A DNA stretch of 36,053 nucleotides, from the NCBI RefSeq assembly GCF_017356015.1, contig NZ_JAFIQV010000057.1, positions 1 to 36,053 of the forward strand. The letters are read 5' to 3'. A program made the translations under genes and the position numbers. Source of the DNA: Azospirillum sp. SYSU D00513 (lineage in GTDB: Bacteria; Pseudomonadota; Alphaproteobacteria; Azospirillales; Azospirillaceae). The notes under the pieces were generated by a model. The model searched no databases. It saw only the letters and a program-made list of their open reading frames with translations, and was not told where the DNA came from. How positions within the stretch are numbered: the stretch's first letter is position 1; each line of letters begins with the position of its first letter. Positions 24,115-32,636 of the stretch are shown one piece after another.

Positions 24115-25216
24115 GGCGCGTAAATCGCCGAAAACTGGGGATGTCAGGGTTCCGGCAGCTATAGAGGCGTCCCGCTGAAGCTGAGAGCCAGATGCCGTAC
24201 AAGGCCAACGAGACCCGTCGTCACAAAATCCCGCGCGCCCGCTACCGGGTGGCGAACTGGTCGGCTTACGATGCGATACTACGCCGGCGCGGTAACTTGG
24301 CAGTGTGGGTGACGCCCGAGGCGATCGCCGTCTGGACGCCGACCAAGACGGGCCGGCGTGGTCGGCCGGCTCGCTACTCGGACATCGCTATAGAGGCCGG
24401 GTTGATGCTGCGCCTCGCTTTTGGCCGACCGTGGCGCCAGACCGCGGGCTTTCTGGTTTCGCTCATGCGCCTGCTCGGCCTGGAATTGCCGGTTCCGGAT
24501 CACTCGACCTTCTCCCGGTGCAGTGCCGATCTGGAGGTCGCCTCGGCCCTGGCCAGGACGGAGGGGCCGGTCACCGTGGTCATCGATACCACCGGACTGA
24601 AGGTTTTTGGCAAGGGCGAATGGCACCTGGAGCAACGCGGCGGCACGGCACGCCGAACGTGGCGGAAGCTGCACTTGGCGGTCGATCCCGGCACCGGCGA
24701 GATCCTCGCCTCGGCATTGGCGAGCAACGAGGAGGGCGACGCCTTGCTGGTCGGTCCGCTGCTCGATCAGAGCCCGCGCCCGATCGGCACGGTGCTGGCG
24801 GACGGTGCCGACGACGGCGAACCCGTCTATCACTGCGTGACCGCCCACAGCCCCACTGCGGAGATGATCATTCCGCCGCGCTCAAATGCGGTGCCGAGCG
24901 ATACGATCGCAAGCGCCCGCACACCGCGCGACCGCCACATCCAGCTGATCAATGAGCGTGGTCGGCTCGGATGGCAGCAGGCGGTTCAGTACGGCCGCCG
25001 ATCCCTGGGCGAGGTAGCGATGACGCGCTACAAGCAAGTGATCGGGCACAGCCTGCACGCTCGGACTCTGCCTGCCCAGAAGGTCGAGGCCGCCGTCGGC
25101 TGCAAGGTCATGAACTTCATGACCAGCTTGGGCATGCCGGCTACCCGTAAGGTCACCTGATCAACGGCTGGTCTGCTGCGGACTGCATCCTCACGCCGAA
25201 TTGTGCGCCAAAGTCC
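24109..25216 (+). mobile_element. IS5-family insertion sequence, copy B (complete)
   Basis: About 1.1 kb. Left end TTGGCGCGTAAATCGCC, right end complement TTGGCGCACAATTCGGC, both imperfect relatives of the copy A ends. It encloses an intact transposase and lies inside copy C, whose missing half is not found on the right side. So this is not a simple insertion with both flanks kept. The right end falls 12 bp from the hybrid kinase stop codon. Confidence 0.78.
24192..25160 (+). CDS. IS5-family transposase (copy B)
   Basis: 322 residues, the same length as copy A and similar throughout, starting MPYKANETRRHKIPRARYRV. DDE residues are seen in VIDTTGLKV, LADGADDGEP and YGRRSLGEVAMTRYK. Copy A and B have diverged clearly, so they are relatives rather than recent duplicates. 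No interruption is present. Confidence 0.92.
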   Translation: MPYKANETRRHKIPRARYRVANWSAYDAILRRRGNLAVWVTPEAIAVWTPTKTGRRGRPARYSDIAIEAGLMLRLAFGRPWRQTAGFLVSLMRLLGLELPVPDHSTFSRCSADLEVASALARTEGPVTVVIDTTGLKVFGKGEWHLEQRGGTARRTWRKLHLAVDPGTGEILASALASNEEGDALLVGPLLDQSPRPIGTVLADGADDGEPVYHCVTAHSPTAEMIIPPRSNAVPSDTIASARTPRDRHIQLINERGRLGWQQAVQYGRRSLGEVAMTRYKQVIGHSLHARTLPAQKVEAAVGCKVMNFMTSLGMPATRKVT

Positions 25217-25227
25217 ATCGTGGCCGC

Positions 25228-28200
25228 TTAAAGCCGGCGCTTCTTGCGGTTCAGCTCCGTTTGGAAAACGGTGCCCAGATCCTCAATCCGGTAGGGTTTG
25301 GATAGCACAGGCAGTCCTTCCATTCCGGCCTGATTCTCGCTGTAGCCGGTGGCCAGCACCACCACCAGACCGGGCAGCAGTTCTCGCGCCGCCTGCGCCA
25401 GGGCAATCCCGTCCACTGTGCCCGGCATCACCACATCGCTGAACAGCACGTCTACCGGCTCTCCCTCCTGCAGGCGGCGTAGCGCCTCCTCGCCGGTTGC
25501 GGCGCGTGCGACGCTGTAGCCCAGATCCTCCAGGGCCGTTACGATCACCGGCGCCACCACCGGGTCATCCTCGACCAGCAACACGCGGAGTCCATTGCCG
25601 CTTACCGCCACCCGCCGGGCCTCCGCCTCGATTGCTGGTTCGGCCGCGGCGCGCGGCAGCAGCAGCGTCACCGTGGTCCCTTGGCCCACTACGCTCTCCA
25701 CTGTGGCGCTGCCGCCCGACTGTCGGCAGAAGCCGTAGACCTGTGCCAAGCCGAGACCGGTGCCCTGGCCCACCGCCTTGGTGGTGAAAAACGGCTCGAA
25801 CACTCGCTCGAGCGCCTCCGGCGGGATGCCCTGGCCGCTGTCTTGGACCCACACCCGCACGAACCCCCCCCTCAGACCGTCCTCACCCCTGCACTCCACA
25901 TTGCCGGCACCGATCATGACCCGACCGGCCGCCGCAATGGCGTCGCGGGCATTGGTAGCAAGATTCAGGACGGTAAGCTCAAACTGCACCGGATCGGCCA
26001 TCACCGGCCACAGTCCGGCTTCCAGGTCGAATTCGAGCTGGATGTCGGCGCGCAACGCCCGGTCCAGGAAGGCACGCATGCCGAGCAGCCGGTCGCGCAC
26101 GTCGAAGGGCTCCGGCTGCAGGCTCTGACGGCGGGAAAAGGCCATCAACTGGCGAACCATGCTGGCGCCGCGGTCGACCGCCTGCCGGCCGGAGTCGAGG
26201 ATCTTCTGCACCCCGGCGACATGGCCGGCACGCCGCCCAACCAGCTGCAGGCAGCCGGACATCGCCTGCAGCAGATTGTTGAAGTCGTGCGCCATGCCGC
26301 CGGTCAGCTGGCCGACCGCCTCCATCTTCTGCGACTGATGCAGTTGCGCTTCCAGGCTCTCTCTTTCCGCCGCCAGCTGTTTCGCCTCGGTGATGTCACG
26401 AGCAACACAGTAGAGGATTTCCCCTGACGGAACAGCCGTCCAGGAGAACCACCGGTAGTCGCCGCCCTTGGTTCTGAAACGGTTCTCGAACTTGAGTGTT
26501 GTATTTCCATCAGACAGAAAGCCGATTTCCTGCCTGGTCTTTGTACGATCATCCGGATGCTCCATCCATTCGGATGTTCGTCCCAGCAGCTCTTCCTCCG
26601 ACCAACCAAGAATGTCCGCCCACGCTGGGCTGACGTTCAGCCAATGCCCTTCCCGGTCGGCGATCAGGAACGGATCGCGGGAGAGTTTCCATATGCGGTC
26701 TCGGTCTTTGATCGCATCGGCAACGCGCTGCTCCAGCGTATCATTCAGCTGTCGTAACGCATGCGCCGCCTCGGCCTTGGTCATCGCGACCCAGGTCCGG
26801 TCGACAACCGCTCGGATGAAAATAACGTCTTCCTCGCTCCAAACTCTGGGTTTGTCATCGTGCAAAAAGAACACGCCAACCAGGCGGTTCTGATCTAACA
26901 AGGGGACGTTTAGAAACGCCTTGATGCCCAAAGTCCCTAAAGCCTTTGCTTCAGCGGCTGTCCGGGAATCGCGCTCGACATCGCTGATGGCCACGACCTC
27001 GCCGCGTTTCAGGTTTTCGATATGGGAACCATAATCGGAAAAGCGGTGACGCCCAGCAACGCTCGGCAGGATGGCGCTCGCGCACCAATCCCTGTCAACG
27101 TCCACGAAAGTTTGTGACGGGTCGACGGCACCGTAGCCGGTGTGCTGCAGTTCCAGGCGTGTTCCAACGATCTCCGCAGCGGCTGCGGCGATGTCTCCCA
27201 CCGCATCAAGCATGCGGAGCCGGTCACCAAGATGAAGCAGCGCGGTTTGGCTCTCCTCCACCCTTTTGCGCTGGTCGATGTTTACCAGCACGCCGGGAAA
27301 GCGTATGGGGCGGCCGCCGTCATCGTGGGTGACATGACCGTTCGCCTCGATCCAGTGATAGCTGCCGTCGAGCTGCCGAACCCGGTATTCGGCGCTGTAG
27401 GGGCCACCGTCTTGCAAGGCCCGAGCGATGAGCCCTTGCACGCGGGGCTCATCGTCAGGATGGATCGACTGCACGACATCAGCCAGCCGCACGCCACGCT
27501 CCATCGCCGCCGGGTCGAGGGAGAAGGTGCGGGCGAAGCGGGCGTCGCTGGTAAAGCGGTCCTCCGGCACGTCCCAAACCCAGGTGCCGACCACCGCGCC
27601 GGAGTCCAGCGCAAGCCGGATGCGCTCGTCTGCTCGCCGCGTCGCTTCGACGGCCCGTTTGCGCTCAGTGATGTCCATGACCTGGACGTAGAACCCGTCG
27701 ACGCTGCCGTCGGCGGTGCGTCGCGGAATGTAGAGGATGTGGCACGCCCGCTTTTCGCCATTTCGGTCCGGAAGGTACCCCTCGTACTCCACCGTCTCAC
27801 CGGCCAAGGCGCGCTCTATCTGAGCGAGACGGGCCTGGTAAGCGGTCTCGCCGACCAAGTCACGTGCGTGCATCCCGATCACCCGCTCGCGCGGCACGCC
27901 GAACCAGGTCTCGTAATGGTGGTTGACGAAGCGGTAGCGATGATCCGGCCCGACGATGGCGACCAGAACAGGGAGAGCGTCAGTGAGCTGGCGCAGCTCC
28001 GTCGCCGCCTCCCGGGCTGCGTCTTCGGCGAGCCGTTGCGCGGTGCGATCACGGAAAACTTTGACGTAGCCGACTTGGGAGCCCTCGGGATTGAGCAACG
28101 GGGTCATCTCGCCTTGCGCGAAAAAAAGACCGTCCTTGCGTATATGCCATCGCTCGTCGGTGGCATGGCCCTCAGTCCGGGCCAGGGCCATCTCCCGCTC

Positions 28201-28518
28201 GGGCTGGCCGTTAGCTTGGTCCTCCGGCGTGAAGATCAGCTTGCCGGCATCTCGGCCGAGCACCTCCCCTTCGTTCCAGCCCAGGTTGTTGACCGCGCCA
28301 AGGTTCCAGCCGGTGATTCGGCCGCCCAGGTCGAGGGTGACGATGGCATGCTCACTGGCGCTTTGTACGATGGCGAGCGCCCCGTTGACTTCGGACGGTT
28401 TAAACACATCAGAGGGCAGTCCCAGACGCGTACGTTGGCGCGCTGCTTCGCCCTGCAATCGCGCGATGTCCGCCTCAATGGCCTTTAAGGTTTCTATGCT
28501 CGCCGTCCGATCCGTCAC
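25228..28518 (-). CDS. Multi-PAS/GAF hybrid histidine kinase
   Basis: A 1096-residue soluble sensor. From the N-terminus it has a short coiled coil, PAS at about 49-165, PAS at 175-295, PAS at 295-420 and GAF at about 429-600. A fourth PAS (606-730) follows, then the HisKA H-box MAHDFNNLLQ (His744), HATPase with NLATNARDAI, DSGQGIPPE and GTGLGLAQVYGF, and a C-terminal receiver (VLLVEDDPVV, phospho-Asp near 1026 in FSDVVMPG). No transmembrane helix is evident, so it senses cytoplasmic signals. No response regulator gene is adjacent. The start is set at the GTG at 28518, where homology-like sequence begins; the ATG at 28680 adds a low-complexity leader and is unlikely. Confidence 0.92.
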   Translation of the reverse strand: MTDRTASIETLKAIEADIARLQGEAARQRTRLGLPSDVFKPSEVNGALAIVQSASEHAIVTLDLGGRITGWNLGAVNNLGWNEGEVLGRDAGKLIFTPEDQANGQPEREMALARTEGHATDERWHIRKDGLFFAQGEMTPLLNPEGSQVGYVKVFRDRTAQRLAEDAAREAATELRQLTDALPVLVAIVGPDHRYRFVNHHYETWFGVPRERVIGMHARDLVGETAYQARLAQIERALAGETVEYEGYLPDRNGEKRACHILYIPRRTADGSVDGFYVQVMDITERKRAVEATRRADERIRLALDSGAVVGTWVWDVPEDRFTSDARFARTFSLDPAAMERGVRLADVVQSIHPDDEPRVQGLIARALQDGGPYSAEYRVRQLDGSYHWIEANGHVTHDDGGRPIRFPGVLVNIDQRKRVEESQTALLHLGDRLRMLDAVGDIAAAAAEIVGTRLELQHTGYGAVDPSQTFVDVDRDWCASAILPSVAGRHRFSDYGSHIENLKRGEVVAISDVERDSRTAAEAKALGTLGIKAFLNVPLLDQNRLVGVFFLHDDKPRVWSEEDVIFIRAVVDRTWVAMTKAEAAHALRQLNDTLEQRVADAIKDRDRIWKLSRDPFLIADREGHWLNVSPAWADILGWSEEELLGRTSEWMEHPDDRTKTRQEIGFLSDGNTTLKFENRFRTKGGDYRWFSWTAVPSGEILYCVARDITEAKQLAAERESLEAQLHQSQKMEAVGQLTGGMAHDFNNLLQAMSGCLQLVGRRAGHVAGVQKILDSGRQAVDRGASMVRQLMAFSRRQSLQPEPFDVRDRLLGMRAFLDRALRADIQLEFDLEAGLWPVMADPVQFELTVLNLATNARDAIAAAGRVMIGAGNVECRGEDGLRGGFVRVWVQDSGQGIPPEALERVFEPFFTTKAVGQGTGLGLAQVYGFCRQSGGSATVESVVGQGTTVTLLLPRAAAEPAIEAEARRVAVSGNGLRVLLVEDDPVVAPVIVTALEDLGYSVARAATGEEALRRLQEGEPVDVLFSDVVMPGTVDGIALAQAARELLPGLVVVLATGYSENQAGMEGLPVLSKPYRIEDLGTVFQTELNRKKRRL

Positions 28519-28914
28519 GCGCTCGCTCCGTTCCTTCAAACTCGTGTGTGGCGCCGGGATGAGGTGTCCGGCGTCGCCCGCGCCAAGCGCTATGGCGGCG
28601 GGACAATACCTGCATGGCTGCGTTCTTTCAGCGGTCCCGGCATCCAGACCGTCATTTGGCAAAGCTCCAGTCCGCGCCATTGCGGATGAGGATGTCCTGC
28701 AACATGTGGACCATCGTCACATCAGGGATCCTGGCCTAGGATTTCCTTGCACGCCTCGCGGTCTGACGGCGCCTCCAGGTCGGCTACAGGGAGGCCACAG
28801 CCCAAGAGCAGGGGGCCCGGTTGTTATCGAATGTTATCGGTGATGATCCCGGTTGACGGCCGAGCGGGCGGCCCGGCATCCTCGGCGCCGCCCCGATCCT
28901 CGCCGAGCCCTCCC

Positions 28915-29100
28915 GTGACCGACCACGCCGACACCGATCATCGCGCCGGCTTCGCCGCCGCCCGCCGCCTCTACCTCCATTACCAGACGGCCGGGCAGCC
29001 GGCCGTCGCCGACGACCTCGCCCGCGTCACCGCCTGGTACGAGCGCGCCTGCGACGAGATCGACCGGCTGCGCGCTGCCCGGCTCCCGAGCGGTGACTGA
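28915..29100 (+). CDS. Small hypothetical protein upstream of integrase
   Basis: 61 residues from a GTG: VTDHADTDHRAGFAAARRLY, then LHYQTAGQPAVADDLARVTA and WYERACDEIDRLRAARLPSGD. It is probably all helical. Family not recognised. Its stop overlaps the integrase GTG by 8 bp, so the two are coupled; it may be an integrase accessory factor. A start at the ATG 28843 is possible but the added segment is Pro/Ser-rich. Confidence 0.55.
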   Translation: MTDHADTDHRAGFAAARRLYLHYQTAGQPAVADDLARVTAWYERACDEIDRLRAARLPSGD

Positions 29101-30070
29101 CACGACCCTGCCGGCGCTCCTCGAGGCCGGCGCGCTCCCCACCCCTGACCTCGCTGACCGGCTGCGCGCCTACGCCCAGGCCGCCGAGGGCGCCCTCGCC
29201 GACAACACCCGCCGCGCCCTGCTCGCCGACCTCCGGATCTTCAGCGCCAAGTGCGCGGCCGAGCGGCGGGATCCGCTGCCGGCGAGCCCGGAGATGGTCG
29301 CCGCGTTCGTCGACGCCATGGCGGCCACCAAGGCCCCGACCACTGTGCGGCGCTACCGCGCCTCAATCGTCACCCTGCACCGCACCGCCGGTGTCCCGGA
29401 CCCCACCAAGGCCGAGGTCGTGCGGCTGGCGGTCGAGCGCATGCACCGCGCCAAGGGCAGCCGCCAAGCCCAGGCCGATCCGCTGGTGCGCGCCGCCGTT
29501 GACCGTATGCTGCAGGCCGCCGACGCCGGCGGCCGCCCGATCGACCGGCGCGACGCCGCCCTGCTTGCCGTCGCCTAACGATACTTCTTGAGAAGAAGTG
29601 AGCTGGTGGGTCTGAGGCTTGGGGATTTCGTCCGCGCGCCTAACGGCAGCGCCACCATCCTGGTGCGGCAGTCGAAGACCGACACCGCCGGCGAGGGATC
29701 TGTAAAGTATCTCGCCGGCGACACCCTGCGCCGGGTGGATGCCTACTTCGAGGCCGCGGGAATCGCCGACGGCGCCCTGTTTCGCGCCCTCAACAAGGCC
29801 GGCCCGCCCGGCCGCCCCCTGCAGGACCAGGAGGGGTCGCGGCCTTTCCACCGGCTGGTGCAGGCCGCCGGGCTGGCTCCCTTGCGACCGTTGGCACACT
29901 CCACCCGGGTCGGCACCTGCCAGGACATACTCGCCGCCGGGCTGGAGCTGCCCGAGGTGATGCAGGCGGGATCCTGGAAGAGTGCCGGATGGGTGGCCCG
30001 CTACGGGGAGCGCCTGCTCGCCCGCCGCGGCGCCGCCCGCAAGCTCGCCACCCTGCAAAACCGGTCCTAA
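29093..30070 (+). pseudogene. Tyrosine recombinase/phage-type integrase split by an in-frame TAA
   Basis: About 325 codons in one frame. The N-terminal part (29093-29578) is a SAM-like core-binding domain (ADNTRRALLADLRIFSAKCA, RRYRASIVTLHRTAG). The catalytic part (from 29588) has LRRSELVGL (Arg), VRQSKTD (Lys), HSTRVG (His and Arg), and WVARYGERLL with the nucleophile Tyr. A TAA at 29576-29578 separates them, just before LRRSEL. Two nearby compensating single-base changes relative to the usual AVAYDTLLRRSEL would explain it. The second half could restart at the TTG at 29588. It may be a pseudogene, a two-piece enzyme or a sequencing error. Confidence 0.8.
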
Positions 30071-30538
30071 GGACTGTCCGTCATGCTCCTGATGAACGCC
30101 CAGACGTGCTGACGGCTGGCAGCTCATCCTGAGACCAGGGATCTGAGGATAAATCCCAACAGCACAATGATGCTGGCCTGCTTATGCCTTGGTACGAAGC
30201 ACGTTTCCGCGCCGATTCACACAACCACACAGTCTCGTGCCTGAGCGATACGGGGCTGGTCTCAGCGCTTGACACAATGCCGTGCACACAAGCCGGTGTC
30301 GCTGCTGAAGAAGTGCCACTACGGCAGCACTACCGAATCCTCTTGGCGTAGTCAGAGAAGCCGTTGGTGCGCTTCAGGCCATCATGGGAGAGGTTTTGAT
30401 AACGGGGAAAAAATGATGAATGCGCAATCGAAAAGGGCAAATGCATAAAATTTTAGCAGTATTAAATTTATGTTATTTGTAATCCGTATGCATTTTGGGA
30501 CCGTATCGAAAGGAAACTAGCCTCCGAGGAGATGTGGG
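30071..30538. other. Intergenic region upstream of the chemoreceptor
   Basis: 468 bp. The left part contains a possible gene tail on the minus strand (30330-30392). The right part (30400-30500) is AT-rich and probably contains the chemoreceptor promoter. No sigma-28-type motif was found by eye. Confidence 0.45.
30330..30392 (-). pseudogene. Possible C-terminal coding fragment, unrecognised
   Basis: Minus-strand codons LSHDGLKRTNGFSDYAKRIR end in TAG at 30330. The codons are GC3-biased and look protein-like, but no start or family is visible. It may be the tail of a transposase or other gene lost by rearrangement. Confidence 0.2.
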
Positions 30539-32233
30539 ATGATTGCGTGGCTCACAAACCTTTCCCTTGTGAAGAAGATCGCGCTGCCTATTGCGCTGCT
30601 CCTCATCGCGCTTGGTGCCGTCGTGTGGACGGCCCATTCCGGCCTTAATCAGCTGACCCAGTCAGAAGAGGCTATGGCTGATCAGACGGCTCGCCGCCTG
30701 GAGTTGTCACTGGCGATTCAAGCGGCTTTGAACAATGCCGCCGTCAGCGAGAAGAATGCCATTCTCGATAACGATGCCAAAGACATTCGGGCATACATAG
30801 ATAGCTACGAAAAGAGCATTGCAGAGGCTAAAGCGCACGCTGAGACGCTGATTGCAATGGCCGATACATCCGAACGCCGCAGCATCAATCAAGGCATCAA
30901 AGATCTGGTGACCGCCTATGATGCCGTCACTCGGAACGTCTTGGTCCGTGCTCAGCAGAACGATGACAGCGGGGCTTACGAACTCTCCAGCAGCGAAGGA
31001 CGTGCGATTCGGCGCAAAATCGTTGAAACGATGGAGGCGCGCGTTCTGGCTAATAAGCGGGACATGAATGCCGCCCAGCATGCGATGACCGAGTTGGCCA
31101 GCTCAATGAAAACAATGCTCCTTGAAGTCTCGGGCATCGGCACCGTGGTCGCTCTCGGCCTGTTGGTTTGGATGATGACGCAACTGGTTGTTCGTCCCCT
31201 GACCGGTATGACGCAGGCGATGGAAAGGCTGGCACGGGGTGATCTGGACACTTTGGTGAATGGCGCCGACCGCAAGGACGAAGTGGGTGTGCTTGCCCGG
31301 GCCCTTCAGGTGTTCCGAGATGGCGCTTTGGCACAGCGCCGCCTGGAGGATGAGCAGGCAGTCGAACAGCGTGCGAAAGCGGCGCGGGCCGAAAAAGTAG
31401 ACACGTTGATCAAGGCTTTTGAAAGCACCGCCATGGGAGCGTTGAGAACTGTGGCAGCCGCCGCTTCGGAATTGGATGCCACTGCGCAGAGCATGGCGAC
31501 CATCGCTCAGCAAACAAACAGCCAGGCTGGAGCGGCGGCTTCCGCGGCGGATCTGACTTCCGCCAATGTCCAGACCGTCGCCACCGCGGCCGAGGAGATG
31601 GCCGCTTCCATTCAGGAGATTGGCCTTCAGGTCACCCGCTCGACCACCATCGCCGGACAGGCGGTCGAGCAGGCGGCGCAGACCAACAGCACCGTATCTG
31701 GTTTGGCCAATGCGGCACAGAAGATTGGCGACGTGGTCAGCTTGATCCAGGATATCGCCAGCAAGACGAACCTGCTGGCGCTGAACGCGACCATTGAGGC
31801 GGCCCGGGCTGGCGAGGCCGGCAAAGGCTTTGCCGTGGTGGCAAGCGAGGTCAAGACCCTCGCCAGCCAGACGGCCAAGGCGACCGAGGAAATCGCCGCT
31901 CAGATCGGCTCCATCCAGGACAGCACCGGCAGCGCGGTGCGAGCCATTCAGAGCATCGGCAGCACCATCAACTCCATCAACGACATCTCCACATCGATCG
32001 CTGCTGCCATTGAGGAGCAGGGGGCTGCTACGGGTGAGATCTCGCGCAACGTTCAGCAGGCTGCTCAGGGCACCCAGGAGGTGTCGGGCAACGTCACGCA
32101 GGTGAGACAGGCGGCGGAGGAAACCGGCGCAGCTGCAGGTCAGGTGCTCGGCGCGGCAGGTGAATTGTCTCGAGAAGCAGAAACATTACGGCGCGACGTA
32201 GAGCAGTTCCTTTTGGCCATCAAGGCCGCTTGA
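30539..32233 (+). CDS. Methyl-accepting chemotaxis protein
   Basis: A 564-residue chemoreceptor. TM1 is at about 14-33 (IALPIALLLIALGAVVWTA), followed by a periplasmic four-helix-bundle-type sensor of about 155 residues. TM2 is near 194-214, and HAMP follows (VVRPLTGMTQAMERLARGDL). The cytoplasmic coiled coil has the signalling tip SKTNLLALNATIEAARAGEA and the flanking GFAVVASEVKTLA. The C-terminus ends FLLAIKAA with no CheR/CheB docking pentapeptide. The ligand is not predictable. GAGGAGATG lies just before the start. No che genes are nearby, so it joins a chemotaxis system encoded elsewhere. Confidence 0.95.
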   Translation: MIAWLTNLSLVKKIALPIALLLIALGAVVWTAHSGLNQLTQSEEAMADQTARRLELSLAIQAALNNAAVSEKNAILDNDAKDIRAYIDSYEKSIAEAKAHAETLIAMADTSERRSINQGIKDLVTAYDAVTRNVLVRAQQNDDSGAYELSSSEGRAIRRKIVETMEARVLANKRDMNAAQHAMTELASSMKTMLLEVSGIGTVVALGLLVWMMTQLVVRPLTGMTQAMERLARGDLDTLVNGADRKDEVGVLARALQVFRDGALAQRRLEDEQAVEQRAKAARAEKVDTLIKAFESTAMGALRTVAAAASELDATAQSMATIAQQTNSQAGAAASAADLTSANVQTVATAAEEMAASIQEIGLQVTRSTTIAGQAVEQAAQTNSTVSGLANAAQKIGDVVSLIQDIASKTNLLALNATIEAARAGEAGKGFAVVASEVKTLASQTAKATEEIAAQIGSIQDSTGSAVRAIQSIGSTINSINDISTSIAAAIEEQGAATGEISRNVQQAAQGTQEVSGNVTQVRQAAEETGAAAGQVLGAAGELSREAETLRRDVEQFLLAIKAA

Positions 32234-32636
32234 TGTAGGGGATTAAGGCAGGAGACCTGTTGCGGAAAAGCAGGTCTCTTCTCAAGGGTGCTCTTGGGCG
32301 CTGCAAACGGCAGGGGCTTCCAGCTGGTGATGATCGGCCCGTAGCGCAGAGTCCGGACCCAACAGGCTCAATCCAATAAGTACCTTTGAACCGTGAACCG
32401 GCCCCATGACTTTCAAAACGGGATGTCAGATCTGATCGGACCCAACACGCCGATATGGCGGCAATGGTTAAAGGTAATTTTTAATGTTTTTTATAGATAA
32501 TGCGATACCATAAAATGGTTATGCAAATCCGATCTCCGCCTTGGTAAATTCCGTGCGGCATCCGCCGTACCGGATTGCGGTAAACGCGATTTTTTCGGCG
32601 CTCATTCGAGCGCGGTCTGATCGAAGGACATGTTTT
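32234..32636. other. Intergenic region between chemoreceptor and phytochrome
   Basis: 403 bp. It begins with the chemoreceptor terminator hairpin. The segment 32460-32530 is very AT-rich and probably holds the phytochrome promoter. Open frames in this stretch show no family resemblance. Confidence 0.5.
32252..32282 (+). terminator. Terminator after the chemoreceptor
   Basis: GAGACCTG and its exact complement form an 8-bp stem around a 11-base loop, followed by TTCTC. It starts 18 bp after the stop codon. Confidence 0.65.

Noticed and set aside
27142..28488. 448-codon plus-strand frame over the hybrid kinase PAS region
   Set aside because: It lies antisense to clearly recognisable PAS domains and has no family signature.
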